From assembly GCA_016936215.1 (NCBI GenBank), contig JAFGPL010000066.1, forward strand, positions 1-35,667: a stretch of DNA of 35,667 bases, given 5' to 3'. Origin of the DNA: Bacteroidales bacterium. GTDB taxonomy: Bacteria > Bacteroidota > Bacteroidia > Bacteroidales > UBA10428. Within the stretch, counting starts at the first letter, position 1. Each line of letters opens with the position of its first letter. The notes below the pieces were generated by a model. It searched no databases. It had not been told where the DNA came from and saw only the letters and a program-made list of their open reading frames with translations. Both the position numbers and the translations under genes were made by a program. This document shows, piece by piece, positions 24,724 through 33,303 of this stretch.

Positions 24724-26571
24724 CTAATAGCCTGGGTTTTGATAGGCTTCTTTTTCCTCGTCTGTATTGTCCATATTGTCAAACTGACTTGCAGGAATTG
24801 GCCGGAGATAGTGTTTGGTTTCAATGGGACGGGTATGTGTAACTGCGACAAAACTATTTGCCTCGCACATGGTATATGTTCCTGCATATTCCTCAAGTTT
24901 TCCTGTACGTGTAAGATCGTACCAACGAAGGTTCTCTGCATAAAGTTCGCGGGAACGTTCCATAAGGATAAAGTCAATATCAATGGTTGCAGGTGTTGCA
25001 GCTACCATTTCAGCGCCATGGCCGGGCATTCCTGCCCTTTCACGAATTACGTTCACAAGGTCTCTTGCAGTGTATCCTCCCTGTGTTGCAGCCCCTTTAA
25101 CAGCAGCTTCTGCAGCAACCAGGTAAGTTTCAGAAAGCTTGGCAATGGGAAAGGGCCGGGTAGAGGCATCGTTTTTCAGAGGGCCGTCAGGGGTCTTTTC
25201 ATCCCTGTTGGGGCCGAATTTCCAGACTGAAGGATAGCTATGTCTTGTAATCAGGGATGGTGACCAGACACCATATGCCCTGTCAGCATAGTACCTGAAT
25301 TTACCGGATGATTCGCGCAACAGGTTAGCAGTGTCTGCATCCGTAGGCGGGAAGTAGAAAACTGTATCGTCATTGTTTATATCAATACCATTCATTCCCT
25401 TTAATACTGTTCCGTCCCAACTGGTCCTTCCCTGGTAGTTTGCCCGGAAAACTGTAACAAAGGTGCCGTCGAACCTTGTATCTAATGCCCTGTCTGCTAA
25501 CGGAAATGTTTTGGTAAAAACTTCGTGGGTAGGGGTAAGCAGCCTCCATGGGCGTCCAACATCTTGAATAGCCTGGCGATAGATAAATTTATTTCCATTT
25601 ACAGACATTTCAAAGTCCATATTCATGGCAAAAGATGAACGGTTAGATTTCAAATTATTACTTGCATTGGAACCCCAGCTATTTGCTGTACTCTCGTCAT
25701 AAAGGTAGCTGCTGGCTGTATGGTCGGCACATAGCAAAATTTCGCTGTTGTAATCGTTTTCGGCCAGGTTAACTTCCCTAAATGTAGGTTGGAGTCCAAA
25801 AGGGGCTGGATTTTTCAATGCTTCAACAGCTACATCATATGCCAATTGATAATACTGCGCCGGTGATTTGCCATTGGGGTCTGTCTTGCTGTTTCGTTCC
25901 AGCCACCATGCATACGTAAGATAAGCTTTTGCCAAAAAATGTTGCGCAGCAATTTTGTTTGTTGCACTGGTTGTGCGGGGTGTGGCCGGAAGTTCATCAA
26001 CTGCATCTTCCAGGTCGGGTAAAATGGTTTTCGTATAAACATCTTCCACCACATCACGGGCAGATAAACGCGACGGAGTGGTGTTGAATTTCAATTCCCC
26101 GGAACCTAAATCAAGCGGGGCATCACCAAAGGTGGTTACAAGCAGGAAATAATTAAATGCACGAAAGAATTTTGCTTCGGCAACAAGCGAAGCTTCTACG
26201 CCTGCCTCGGTGCCTTTCTCGATTATCCCATTGCATGTATTGATAGCGGGAAATGTATTATTCCAGATAGTTGTAAGGCCGCCATTACCGGCAAGAATGT
26301 TGTATGAATCCAGATCTAATCCATAGCCATCTTTATTATCGCCATAGGTAGCCTCATCGGTACCTCCAACAGCAAGGTACATCATACCTGCAGGACCATA
26401 TATCCATCGCAGTTGAGAGTATACAGACGTAAGCCCTGATTCTATGCCCTGCTCTGTAAGGAAGAAATCCGGGGTCATTATTGAGCGGGGTTGTTCCTCT
26501 AAAATATCTGAGCAGGAAGGGATAAGAAACAATGCAACTGCTGCAAATATTGAAAATAGTATATTTTTCAT
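24724..26571 (-). CDS. SusD/RagB-family nutrient-binding surface lipoprotein
   Basis: This 615-residue protein has a lipoprotein signal peptide with lipobox LIPSC (C20), then the family start SDILEEQPRSIMTPDFFLTEQG, helical TPR-like repeats, and the C-terminal SusD signature (LVNVIRERAGMPG, DFILMERSRELYAENLRWYDLTRTGKLEEYA, HYLRPIPASQFD). SusD lids SusC and captures glycan or other oligomers at the cell surface. It follows the susC-like gene after 22 bases and ends the operon. The ligand cannot be read from the sequence. The partner genes suggest an acetylated glycan. Confidence 0.95.
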   Translation of the reverse strand: MKNILFSIFAAVALFLIPSCSDILEEQPRSIMTPDFFLTEQGIESGLTSVYSQLRWIYGPAGMMYLAVGGTDEATYGDNKDGYGLDLDSYNILAGNGGLTTIWNNTFPAINTCNGIIEKGTEAGVEASLVAEAKFFRAFNYFLLVTTFGDAPLDLGSGELKFNTTPSRLSARDVVEDVYTKTILPDLEDAVDELPATPRTTSATNKIAAQHFLAKAYLTYAWWLERNSKTDPNGKSPAQYYQLAYDVAVEALKNPAPFGLQPTFREVNLAENDYNSEILLCADHTASSYLYDESTANSWGSNASNNLKSNRSSFAMNMDFEMSVNGNKFIYRQAIQDVGRPWRLLTPTHEVFTKTFPLADRALDTRFDGTFVTVFRANYQGRTSWDGTVLKGMNGIDINNDDTVFYFPPTDADTANLLRESSGKFRYYADRAYGVWSPSLITRHSYPSVWKFGPNRDEKTPDGPLKNDASTRPFPIAKLSETYLVAAEAAVKGAATQGGYTARDLVNVIRERAGMPGHGAEMVAATPATIDIDFILMERSRELYAENLRWYDLTRTGKLEEYAGTYTMCEANSFVAVTHTRPIETKHYLRPIPASQFDNMDNTDEEKEAYQNPGY

Positions 26572-26593
26572 AATTACTTTTTTAAAGGGTTAA

Positions 26594-29500
26594 TTAAAAT
26601 GTTACGTTAATTCCAAAAAGGAAATTGCGAGTAGCAGGAGTATTGTAACCCACAACATAAACGCGGTCTTTAACAACCCCGTTGTTGTTACTTGGAGCCA
26701 CAGCCTGATTATGGATATCATCACTGGTTGAATTAGGTTGTGGGTCTAACCCTGTTTCAGAATAATAATCAGATGCAAATACTAAAGGATTTTGTGCCGT
26801 AACATATAATCTCAATTTATCTATTTTAGCCCTTGACAGTAGTTCTGTTTTGAAATTGTATGCCAGGGTAATGTTGGATATCTTAATATATGAAGCATCA
26901 AAATAAGCCAGGGTACTTCCGTATTTCGGATGATTTGTTACTTCCGGACCGTAAGGTTTGGGATAAGCATTGGTTGGATTGTCTAAAGTCCAGTAGTCAA
27001 TTTCTAATTGTCCGCGACGACCGTTATTCATGTTTAAATAACTTGTTGGAGAGTGAATAGCGCTTACAAGAATCCCCCCGCTTTTGAAATATCCAATAAC
27101 CGAAAGATCCAGTCCTTTGTAGCCAACCCTTGTATTGAAGCCACCCTGAAAGTCGGGTTCAATTGAGCCAAGAATCTGGCGATCATCGTCTTCGAGCGTC
27201 TGGCCTGTACCAATTTGTCTTACGGGGTCTCCATTTACATCGTATTCGCCGGTATACTCTACTTTAATCATTCCAACCTCACCGGTAGAACCTTCGTATT
27301 TAACGACTTCAGACTCTTCACCAAGCTGCCATATACCAATTTTGTTGAAGTCATATATTACATCAATAGGGTGTCCTACAAACCATCCATTGCCTTTGTC
27401 ATATTCCTGTCCGCTTGCAAGGGCAACAATTTTATTGCGGTTGGCATAAAAATTGAACCCAAGGTCCCATGACCAACCGTTGTTATCTTTTATAATTGCT
27501 GCATTAAGGGATAGTTCCACACCTTTGTTTTCAGTTTTGCCAATATTTGTCATAAATGATTCGGTTACACCTGATGTCCTTGGTAAACTTTGAGCTACAA
27601 GTACGTCTTCTGTTTTCTGTGAATAATATTCAAAGGTACCCATTAAACGGTTGGAGAAAAGGCCAAAGTCTATTCCGTAGTTCCAGGTCGTTGAATACTC
27701 CCATCCTAAATTTAAATTTGGGGACTGTGAAACATAGTAACCGCTTACATTACTGTTACCGAAGTTATAATAGTTGGTAGATAACTTGCCCATGGTCTGG
27801 TATGGCATAATTGCCTGGTTGGATGTTTGCCCGTAACCTAACCTCAGTTTCAGATAACTAAGCCAGGTAACAGGTTTCAGAAACTCTTCATTTGTAGCAT
27901 TCCATCCAAGCGAAAGTGCCGGGTATGTATGCCATTTATGGCCATCTGCCAAAACTGAAGAACCATCTGAACGAATGGTAGCAGTAAGTAAATATTTATC
28001 GTCAAAGGCATAATTGGCACGAAACATGGCAGAAGTTAAACCTCTTTTATAATAATCCTGTTCTTCAGGGTCTACAATAATTTTACCATCATCGGTCAAC
28101 AAACCGAAATTAAAGTACTGAAGATATTCGGCGGTAACATTTTCGGCTTTAATCCTTGACACACTGCTTTCAGTCTGTTCATTTGAATACATGGCCACAA
28201 GGTTGACACGGTGCTTTTGGGCAAATGTTTTGTCGTAATATAAAAGGTTTTCGACCACCCAGTTTTTAATCAGGTCGTTTTCAATAGTTGCATATGATCT
28301 TTCATCACCGTTGTAAGGGGTCTTTTCTCCTCGGAAATTACCATAATTGCCTTGCCGGTAATTAAGCCCTACATTTATATGGTATTTAAGGCCTTCAATT
28401 ATTTGAAGTTCGCCATAAATGTTATTATACGAGGCAGTTGTTTTTCTTTCGTCTATCCATTTGTCACCCAGGCTGTTTATCATTAAAGGGTTATAGTAGG
28501 TATCCATGTTGTTAATGTACATCTGTTCGGTTTTTATTGAACCGTCTGCATTATATGGATTGGTGACGGGGGTTAGGGAAAGAATGGTACCCAGCGGATT
28601 ACTTTCTTCCCCACCAATTGTTCCGAATGAATTTATTGAACTGATCCCGATTTTTATCCTGTTGCCAATTTTCTGGTCAAAACTTCCCCGAATTGAATAT
28701 CTTTCGAAATCTTGTCCGGGCAATACGGTAGTCTCATTGTAATATCCTGCCCCGAAACTATAACCGCCGCCTTCTGTTTTGCCGGCAACACTTAAATCAT
28801 GGCTGTTCACTTTACCTTGTTCAAACATCAGATCCTGCCAGTCGGTATTCAGCGTTGAGTCCTCATCGGCCCCGTATGTCCAGCTTGCCCCATTGTTAAT
28901 AGCTTCCCGGCGCCAGCTAACAAATTCATCAGCCTCCATCATCGGATACCTGTTCATAAGATTTTTAATGCCGTAATACCCGTTATAATTTACCACTGGT
29001 TTTGATAAAGCGTAGGATTCACCTTTAAAAGTAGTAACCAAGATGACACCATTTGCCCCACGTGAACCATATATTGCAGTAGCTGAAGCATCTTTCAATA
29101 TGTCTACACTCCTTATATCGTTAGGGTTTATATCATTGAGTGAACCGGCAAACGGAATACCGTCAAGAACAATAAGGGGGTCATTACTTGCTGTAAGCGA
29201 ACGTGTGCCACGAATGCGAATTTGCATGTTAGAACCTGGCCGTGAGGAAGTTTGTGTCATTTCTACACCGGCAACCCTTCCTTGCAATGCTTGTGAAAGA
29301 TTAGAAGAAGCATTTTCTCGAATGCCTTCGCTGTTTACCGAGACTATTGACCCGGTAACATCTACCCTGCGTTGTGTGCCATAACCAACCACTACAACCT
29401 CTTCAAGTGCCTCAAGGCTTTCTGAAAGGGTGATGCTGATGGTGGTCTGGGAACCAACTTCAACTTCCTCGTTAAGGTAACCGATAAATGAAAAGACAAT

Positions 29501-30025
29501 TACAGATTGCGGTGAGCCTACTGTTAGAGAATAATTACCGTCTGTATCTGTAACTGCCCCGTTGGTGGTACCTTTCTCTACTATATTTACACCGGGCAAG
29601 GGATTGTTTTCAGAGTCAATAACCCTTCCGGTAACCACTATGCCCTGCGATGCATTGCTTTTAGGCACAATCACTACAAAATTATTTTCGAGAATTTTAT
29701 AATCAAGCGAGGTGTTTTCTAACAAAAGAGCAAGAACGCTTTCAATTTTCTCGTCTTTTGTTTTGAGGGTAACAAGATTCTCAAGATCGGCATACCGGTC
29801 GTTGAAGAAAAAAGCATATTCGGTTTTGTTTTCAATTTCGCGAAACAGGTCGCGCAACTGAATATTCTCTACCTGTATGCTCAGCTTCTTGTTTTGTGAG
29901 TAAACATTTGCTGTTACATTCAGAACAGCTAACAAACTAATTAAAACAGATAGTTTCATAGTTAATAATAGTCTTTTAGGTAAGGTTCCTGTTATTAAGG
30001 AGCCAATAATTAGGATTAATTTCAT
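26594..30025 (-). CDS. SusC/RagA-family TonB-dependent transporter with STN signalling domain
   Basis: This 1143-residue outer-membrane protein starts with an extended N-terminus and a signal peptide ending VTANVYSQ near residue 44. An STN domain (about 48-120) is followed by a carboxypeptidase-D-regulatory-like domain (about 129-203, GRVIDSENNPLPGVNI). The EEVVVVGYGTQRR TonB-box/plug region (about 208-335) with LQGRVAGVEMTQ and YGSRGANGVILVTT comes next, then a 22-strand barrel to the C-terminal FLFGINVTF. The STN domain is the hallmark of transporters that signal to a FecR anti-sigma when substrate binds, matching the fecR and ECF sigma genes upstream. The leader holds a candidate antisense RNA. 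Confidence 0.96.
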   Translation of the reverse strand: MKLILIIGSLITGTLPKRLLLTMKLSVLISLLAVLNVTANVYSQNKKLSIQVENIQLRDLFREIENKTEYAFFFNDRYADLENLVTLKTKDEKIESVLALLLENTSLDYKILENNFVVIVPKSNASQGIVVTGRVIDSENNPLPGVNIVEKGTTNGAVTDTDGNYSLTVGSPQSVIVFSFIGYLNEEVEVGSQTTISITLSESLEALEEVVVVGYGTQRRVDVTGSIVSVNSEGIRENASSNLSQALQGRVAGVEMTQTSSRPGSNMQIRIRGTRSLTASNDPLIVLDGIPFAGSLNDINPNDIRSVDILKDASATAIYGSRGANGVILVTTFKGESYALSKPVVNYNGYYGIKNLMNRYPMMEADEFVSWRREAINNGASWTYGADEDSTLNTDWQDLMFEQGKVNSHDLSVAGKTEGGGYSFGAGYYNETTVLPGQDFERYSIRGSFDQKIGNRIKIGISSINSFGTIGGEESNPLGTILSLTPVTNPYNADGSIKTEQMYINNMDTYYNPLMINSLGDKWIDERKTTASYNNIYGELQIIEGLKYHINVGLNYRQGNYGNFRGEKTPYNGDERSYATIENDLIKNWVVENLLYYDKTFAQKHRVNLVAMYSNEQTESSVSRIKAENVTAEYLQYFNFGLLTDDGKIIVDPEEQDYYKRGLTSAMFRANYAFDDKYLLTATIRSDGSSVLADGHKWHTYPALSLGWNATNEEFLKPVTWLSYLKLRLGYGQTSNQAIMPYQTMGKLSTNYYNFGNSNVSGYYVSQSPNLNLGWEYSTTWNYGIDFGLFSNRLMGTFEYYSQKTEDVLVAQSLPRTSGVTESFMTNIGKTENKGVELSLNAAIIKDNNGWSWDLGFNFYANRNKIVALASGQEYDKGNGWFVGHPIDVIYDFNKIGIWQLGEESEVVKYEGSTGEVGMIKVEYTGEYDVNGDPVRQIGTGQTLEDDDRQILGSIEPDFQGGFNTRVGYKGLDLSVIGYFKSGGILVSAIHSPTSYLNMNNGRRGQLEIDYWTLDNPTNAYPKPYGPEVTNHPKYGSTLAYFDASYIKISNITLAYNFKTELLSRAKIDKLRLYVTAQNPLVFASDYYSETGLDPQPNSTSDDIHNQAVAPSNNNGVVKDRVYVVGYNTPATRNFLFGINVTF

Positions 30026-30032
30026 AAATTTG
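30025..30032 (+). promoter_or_regulatory. Perfect plus-strand -7 box opposite the susC-like start codon
   Basis: TAAATTTG fully matches TAnnTTTG on the strand opposite susC and overlaps the first base of its start codon. A TTTG element at the expected distance (about 30001-30005) is absent. It would start transcription near 30039, toward the terminator at 30082-30116. Confidence 0.4.
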
Positions 30033-30038
30033 ATTGTT

Positions 30039-30116
30039 TTAGTTCAACATTAGTTTCTAATCGTTGGAATAATTCTTTCTGAATCGGAAAATGTTGCCGC
30101 ATTTTCCGATTTTTTT
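30039..30116 (+). ncRNA. Putative cis-antisense small RNA against the susC-like leader
   Basis: Nothing codes on the plus strand here. A perfect TAnnTTTG box (30025-30032) and an intrinsic terminator with a T-run only on the plus strand (30082-30116) would produce an RNA of about 78 bases. It would be complementary to the susC messenger just upstream of its start codon, between fecR and susC. Cis-encoded antisense RNAs at this position, such as DonS, repress susC homologues in Bacteroides glycan loci regulated by ECF sigma/anti-sigma pairs. The analogy is strong by position and orientation, but the -33 element is missing and expression is unproven. Confidence 0.45.
30082..30116 (+). terminator. 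Plus-strand intrinsic terminator inside the susC-like leader
   Basis: A perfect 12-base stem, AATCGGAAAATG / CATTTTCCGATT, with loop TTGCCG is followed on the plus strand by five T residues, G and four more T. On the minus strand it is followed by CAGAAAG, so it would not terminate the fecR-susC transcript. No protein gene on the plus strand needs it. Confidence 0.75.
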
Positions 30117-30182
30117 GTTTTGTTCTTGGTTATGTCATGGTTTTTAAAATTTAAGGTTAATAATTAAGGTTCAGATAAAAGG

Positions 30183-31316
30183 TTAAGATTTTTCACCATT
30201 TTTGAAGTTTTTATTAAAATGCAGCCGTACTTTTTTACCTTCAATGGTGTAGTTGATCGGCGATGTAAGTTTAAGCGCATGCAATACCTGTTCAAGCGGG
30301 AAGTCCCGTAAAGTTCCCGAGTAGGAGTAAGACTTCAGGTTTTCATTTTCAAAAACAAAAACCACATCGAATTTTCTTTCAAGTTTTTTGGCGAGGCTCT
30401 CCAGCGATTCTTTATTTATGATAAGTGTGCCGCTCGTCCACGATACAGATTCCTGTGTGTCAACATTTTGTTTTAGTTCAATCTCTTTATTCAATTCTAC
30501 AGCCTTTACCTGCCTGGTTTGTTCAACTGTTTTTGACTCTTTTCCACCTTCATCTGCCGGTGCTACAACAGAACCGGCATCTATTTTACGATAGGTGAGC
30601 TTTTCTTTAGGCTTTAATAAAATTGTTTTTTTCTCCTTAGAGGTCTCAATTTTTATGGCACCCTCAACCAATGTTGTTTCAATGTTTTCGTCATCGGGAT
30701 ATGATTTTACGTTAAAAACTGTCCCCAGCACTTCAACATCCAGGTGTGATGTATGAACTACGAAAGGATATTTTTTCTTCTCCACATCAAAGTATGCTTC
30801 TCCTTCAAGGTAAACATCCCGTGAAATGATGTCGAAATTTCTGTTGTATCGAATTTTGCTCCCGGCATTCAGCCATACCTTACTGCCATCGGGCAAAATA
30901 ATATTTGATCTTCCCCCGTAAGGAACAACAATTTCACAAACGGCATTGTCTATTTTATTTTTTTTGCCTTTGCCGGCAAAAAATGCAGTAGTGCCTATGA
31001 TAACCAGTAATATTGCTGCCGCCGAATATTTAATGATTACATGGCGTAGTTTCAGGACTTTTTGTTTTCTTTTGGTTTTCGTCTTTTCTTCAGCTTCTGA
31101 AATATTTCTTCTAAATCTTTCAATGGCTTTTTCCAGCGAATTGTCTTCCCCGGTAATACCTGCCAGTGATTCAATATACTCTTTTTTTAACCTGATAAAA
31201 TACTCCCTGTTATGGACATTTTCATCCAACCATTTGGTTAGGTGTTCAATCTCATTGTCAGATGCATTTCCGCTAAAATACCTGAACAAAAAATTTTTGT
31301 CTGCAATAAAATTCAT
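30183..31316 (-). CDS. FecR-family anti-sigma factor
   Basis: This 377-residue inner-membrane protein has an N-terminal cytoplasmic sigma-binding part (FLFRYFSGNASDNEIEHLTKWL), one transmembrane helix at about 96-115, and a periplasmic FecR domain (VPYGGRSNIILPDGSKVWLNAGSKIRY, DVYLEGEAYFDV, VLGTVFNVKSYPDDENIETTLVEG). A linker of about 45 mostly charged residues leads to the C-terminal DUF4974-like domain (SLESLAKKLERKFDVVFVFEN, GTLRDFPLEQVLHALKLT). It holds the ECF sigma inactive until contact with the SusC STN domain. It starts 130 bases after the sigma gene and may have its own sigma-dependent promoter. Confidence 0.95.
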   Translation of the reverse strand: MNFIADKNFLFRYFSGNASDNEIEHLTKWLDENVHNREYFIRLKKEYIESLAGITGEDNSLEKAIERFRRNISEAEEKTKTKRKQKVLKLRHVIIKYSAAAILLVIIGTTAFFAGKGKKNKIDNAVCEIVVPYGGRSNIILPDGSKVWLNAGSKIRYNRNFDIISRDVYLEGEAYFDVEKKKYPFVVHTSHLDVEVLGTVFNVKSYPDDENIETTLVEGAIKIETSKEKKTILLKPKEKLTYRKIDAGSVVAPADEGGKESKTVEQTRQVKAVELNKEIELKQNVDTQESVSWTSGTLIINKESLESLAKKLERKFDVVFVFENENLKSYSYSGTLRDFPLEQVLHALKLTSPINYTIEGKKVRLHFNKNFKNGEKS

Positions 31317-31347
31317 TTCAGTAAATCTGTTTTCCGTGTATAATAAT

Positions 31348-31370
31348 GACGTTTTCCTTCAAGGTTACCC
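31348..31370 (-). promoter_or_regulatory. Candidate ECF-sigma promoter before fecR
   Basis: On the minus strand GGGTAACC (31370-31363) is followed 11 bases later by CGTC (31351-31348), preceded by T-rich sequence and followed by ATTATTATA. GTAAC-like -35 and CGTC-like -10 elements are typical for ECF sigma factors. No second copy was found ahead of susC, so the assignment rests on one site. Confidence 0.3.
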
Positions 31371-31446
31371 TAAAAAAGAAACAAAAAAATAATACAATCT
31401 TCATAAGAAGCTTGTGTACCAGGTTATTTAAAAAAAATTGAAAGGT

Positions 31447-32016
31447 CTAAAAGGTGAAAAAATCGTTGAGGGCGGTCCGCAAAACTTTAAGTGTTTTGGT
31501 GATATGATATTCAACGGTTTTGATGTTGATATTCAGCAATTCAGCTATCTTCCTGTTGCTGTTATCCTTTTCTTTGCTTAGCAGGAAAATCTGTCGTGTT
31601 TTTTCAGGAAGCAATTGATAGGACTCGTTCAGGATTCTTTGTATTTCGGTTAGCTGTAATTCAGAAAAATTAAAGTCGCCTGATGAATTGTAGAGTAATT
31701 CTGCTTCCTTGAGTTTCAGGCGGTGCCTTTCCTCATATGCAGCAGTAACTTTCATATGGCGCAGATGCTGGATACACTTGTTGTGCACCGCGCGAAAAAG
31801 GTACGATGATACCGATGTGGTTATGAATGTTTCTTTTCTTTTATTCCAAAGGTGTAGAAAAATATCCTGCACAATATCTTCTGCCGTGTCCCTGTCTGAA
31901 ATGTAGCTTCCGGCATAAAGTACCATACGGCTGTAAAAACATCTGAACAGCTTGTCGAAAACAACCTTATCTCCTTGTTTTAACCGGTTTATGATATGTC
32001 TTTCATCCTTGTCCAT
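31447..32016 (-). CDS. ECF-type RNA polymerase sigma factor (FecI-like)
   Basis: This 189-residue protein has sigma region 2 (VFDKLFRCFYSRMVLYAGSYI, DTAEDIVQDIFLHLWNKRK) and region 4 with a helix-turn-helix (LPEKTRQIFLLSKEKDNSNRKIAELLNINIKTVEYHITKTLKVL), with neither region 1 nor 3. Paired with the downstream fecR and STN-type susC, it should activate the susCD genes on substrate sensing. Its ATG lies 28 bases inside the 3' end of the lacI-like gene in another frame, so translation may be coupled to, and transcription shared with, the LacI regulator. That is an unusual arrangement. Confidence 0.94.
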   Translation of the reverse strand: MDKDERHIINRLKQGDKVVFDKLFRCFYSRMVLYAGSYISDRDTAEDIVQDIFLHLWNKRKETFITTSVSSYLFRAVHNKCIQHLRHMKVTAAYEERHRLKLKEAELLYNSSGDFNFSELQLTEIQRILNESYQLLPEKTRQIFLLSKEKDNSNRKIAELLNINIKTVEYHITKTLKVLRTALNDFFTF

Positions 32017-33038
32017 GTTGCATTTGAAGACTCCCTGATTATTAATTCATGTCTTAATACTACCGATTTTGTAAGGTTGATATCATGGGTATGGTTAAGG
32101 TGGCCAATAAGCGTTTTGGCCGCAATTTCACCCATCTCAAATCCTCTGTAATCAATGGTGGTGAGGTTTGGTTCTACTATTTTGGAAATTGGGTCGTTAT
32201 TAAACCCGGCAAAAAGCATATCACCGGGAATTTTTACACCTCTTTTTTTGAGTTCGAGCATGCAGCTTGCAGCGCAGGTATCGTTTGCCACAAAAATGCC
32301 TTCTGGTATTTCATCCATTTTCAAAATTCTGTCGGCCAGGTCAATACCTGCTTCAAAACTCAGGTTACTCACGATTATTTCCGAAGAGTTGATTTTCAAG
32401 TTGTTGTCTGAAAGAGCTTTCTTAAAACCATTCATCCTTTCAAGATAAACATTGCACAAGGTATTGCCTGTTATATGCATAAGCTTTTTACACCCACGGG
32501 TTATTAAGTGTGAGGTAATTTCGTAAGCTGCCTTGAAATTATCTATCGTGATAGAAGAACACAGATCGCTGGTAAGCACCCTGTCAAAAAAAATAACCGG
32601 TATATTTTTTTTCAGGAATGGCTCAAAATGTGAAATATTTTTCGAATCATAAGCAGCCGATACCAAAAGGCCGTCTACCATGTTGTTATACATGGTGACA
32701 GCATTAAGGGCTTCTTTCTTTTCGGTTTCGAGCGACTGGCTGATAATTGCATTATAACCTGCTTCACTTACAGTTTTTTCAATTCCCGCAATAATGTCTG
32801 ACATGAAATTGCTGTTAAGCCTTGGAACAATAACGCCAATGGTGTTGGAGCATTTTTTACGAAGATTGCTGGCAAAAGCATTCGAGCGGTAACCAAGTTC
32901 TTTTGCACACTCCTTAATTTTTCTTTTGGTTTTCAGGCTGATGGAAGGATGCCCGTTTAATCCCCTGCTAACTGTGGCAGGGGAAATGTGCAGCCTGGCA
33001 GCAATATCATAAATGGTAATATCCTTGATGCTGTTCAT
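31989..33038 (-). CDS. LacI-family transcriptional regulator
   Basis: This 349-residue protein has an N-terminal LacI helix-turn-helix and hinge (ITIYDIAARLHISPATVSRGLNGHPSISLKTKRKIKECAKELGYRSN, residues 7-53). The periplasmic-binding-protein-like effector domain includes TIGVIVPRLNSNFMSDIIAGIE, DGLLVSAAYDSKN, PVIFFDRVL, GIFVANDTCAASCMLELKKRG and the C-terminal FEMGEIAAKTLIGHLN. Members bind a sugar or sugar phosphate in the cytoplasm. Two matching operator-like palindromes lie upstream, one near its own start and one before the divergent esterase. It overlaps the ECF sigma gene by 28 bases and is first in a lacI-sigma-fecR-susC-susD order. Confidence 0.95.
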   Translation of the reverse strand: MNSIKDITIYDIAARLHISPATVSRGLNGHPSISLKTKRKIKECAKELGYRSNAFASNLRKKCSNTIGVIVPRLNSNFMSDIIAGIEKTVSEAGYNAIISQSLETEKKEALNAVTMYNNMVDGLLVSAAYDSKNISHFEPFLKKNIPVIFFDRVLTSDLCSSITIDNFKAAYEITSHLITRGCKKLMHITGNTLCNVYLERMNGFKKALSDNNLKINSSEIIVSNLSFEAGIDLADRILKMDEIPEGIFVANDTCAASCMLELKKRGVKIPGDMLFAGFNNDPISKIVEPNLTTIDYRGFEMGEIAAKTLIGHLNHTHDINLTKSVVLRHELIIRESSNATWTRMKDIS

Positions 33039-33080
33039 AGGGTTAAAAGGTGAGATAAAAATATAAACATATTCTGATTA

Positions 33081-33096
33081 ATGCAATCAGTTGCAT
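33081..33096. promoter_or_regulatory. LacI-type operator O1, in front of the lacI-like gene
   Basis: ATGCAATCAGTTGCAT has perfect six-base arms (ATGCAA / TTGCAT) around a four-base centre. The symmetry continues beyond a mismatch (TTA / GAA edges). It lies 43-58 bases before the lacI-like ATG, suggesting autoregulation. It shares the half-site ATGCAATC and the 16-base layout with the site at 33267-33282. Confidence 0.6.
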
Positions 33097-33266
33097 GAAT
33101 TATATTTTATAACAGTTATTTAAAAAAAGATTTGGCAGGAACCTAAAAAATAATGTAGTAATCATTAAATCAAACATTAATCGTATTAGCCTAACAAAAA
33201 TGAAATTATGGTTATTTGTAATCTGTTTATGAATAATTATAATATTTTTTTAATTTTGAAAAATCA

Positions 33267-33282
33267 ATGCAATCGGTTGACT
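33267..33282. promoter_or_regulatory. LacI-type operator O2, in front of the esterase gene
   Basis: ATGCAATCGGTTGACT has the CG-centred CAATCGGTTG core expected for LacI-family sites. Its left half is identical to the site at 33081 and its right half is degenerate. It lies just upstream of the -7 box TATTTTTG (33304-33311), where a bound repressor would occlude the -33 region. Centre-to-centre distance to the other site is 186 bases, compatible with looping. Confidence 0.55.
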
Positions 33283-33303
33283 AAACTTGATTGGTCTATT
33301 AGT

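Noticed and set aside
24649-25230. A 193-residue plus-strand frame rich in Cys and Phe
   Set aside because: It begins inside the terminator stem and runs antisense to the conserved C-terminus of the susD-like gene.
30082-30116. The susC-leader hairpin as a terminator or attenuator of the fecR-susC transcript
   Set aside because: On the minus strand it is followed by CAGAAAG, not by T residues, so intrinsic termination in that direction is unlikely.
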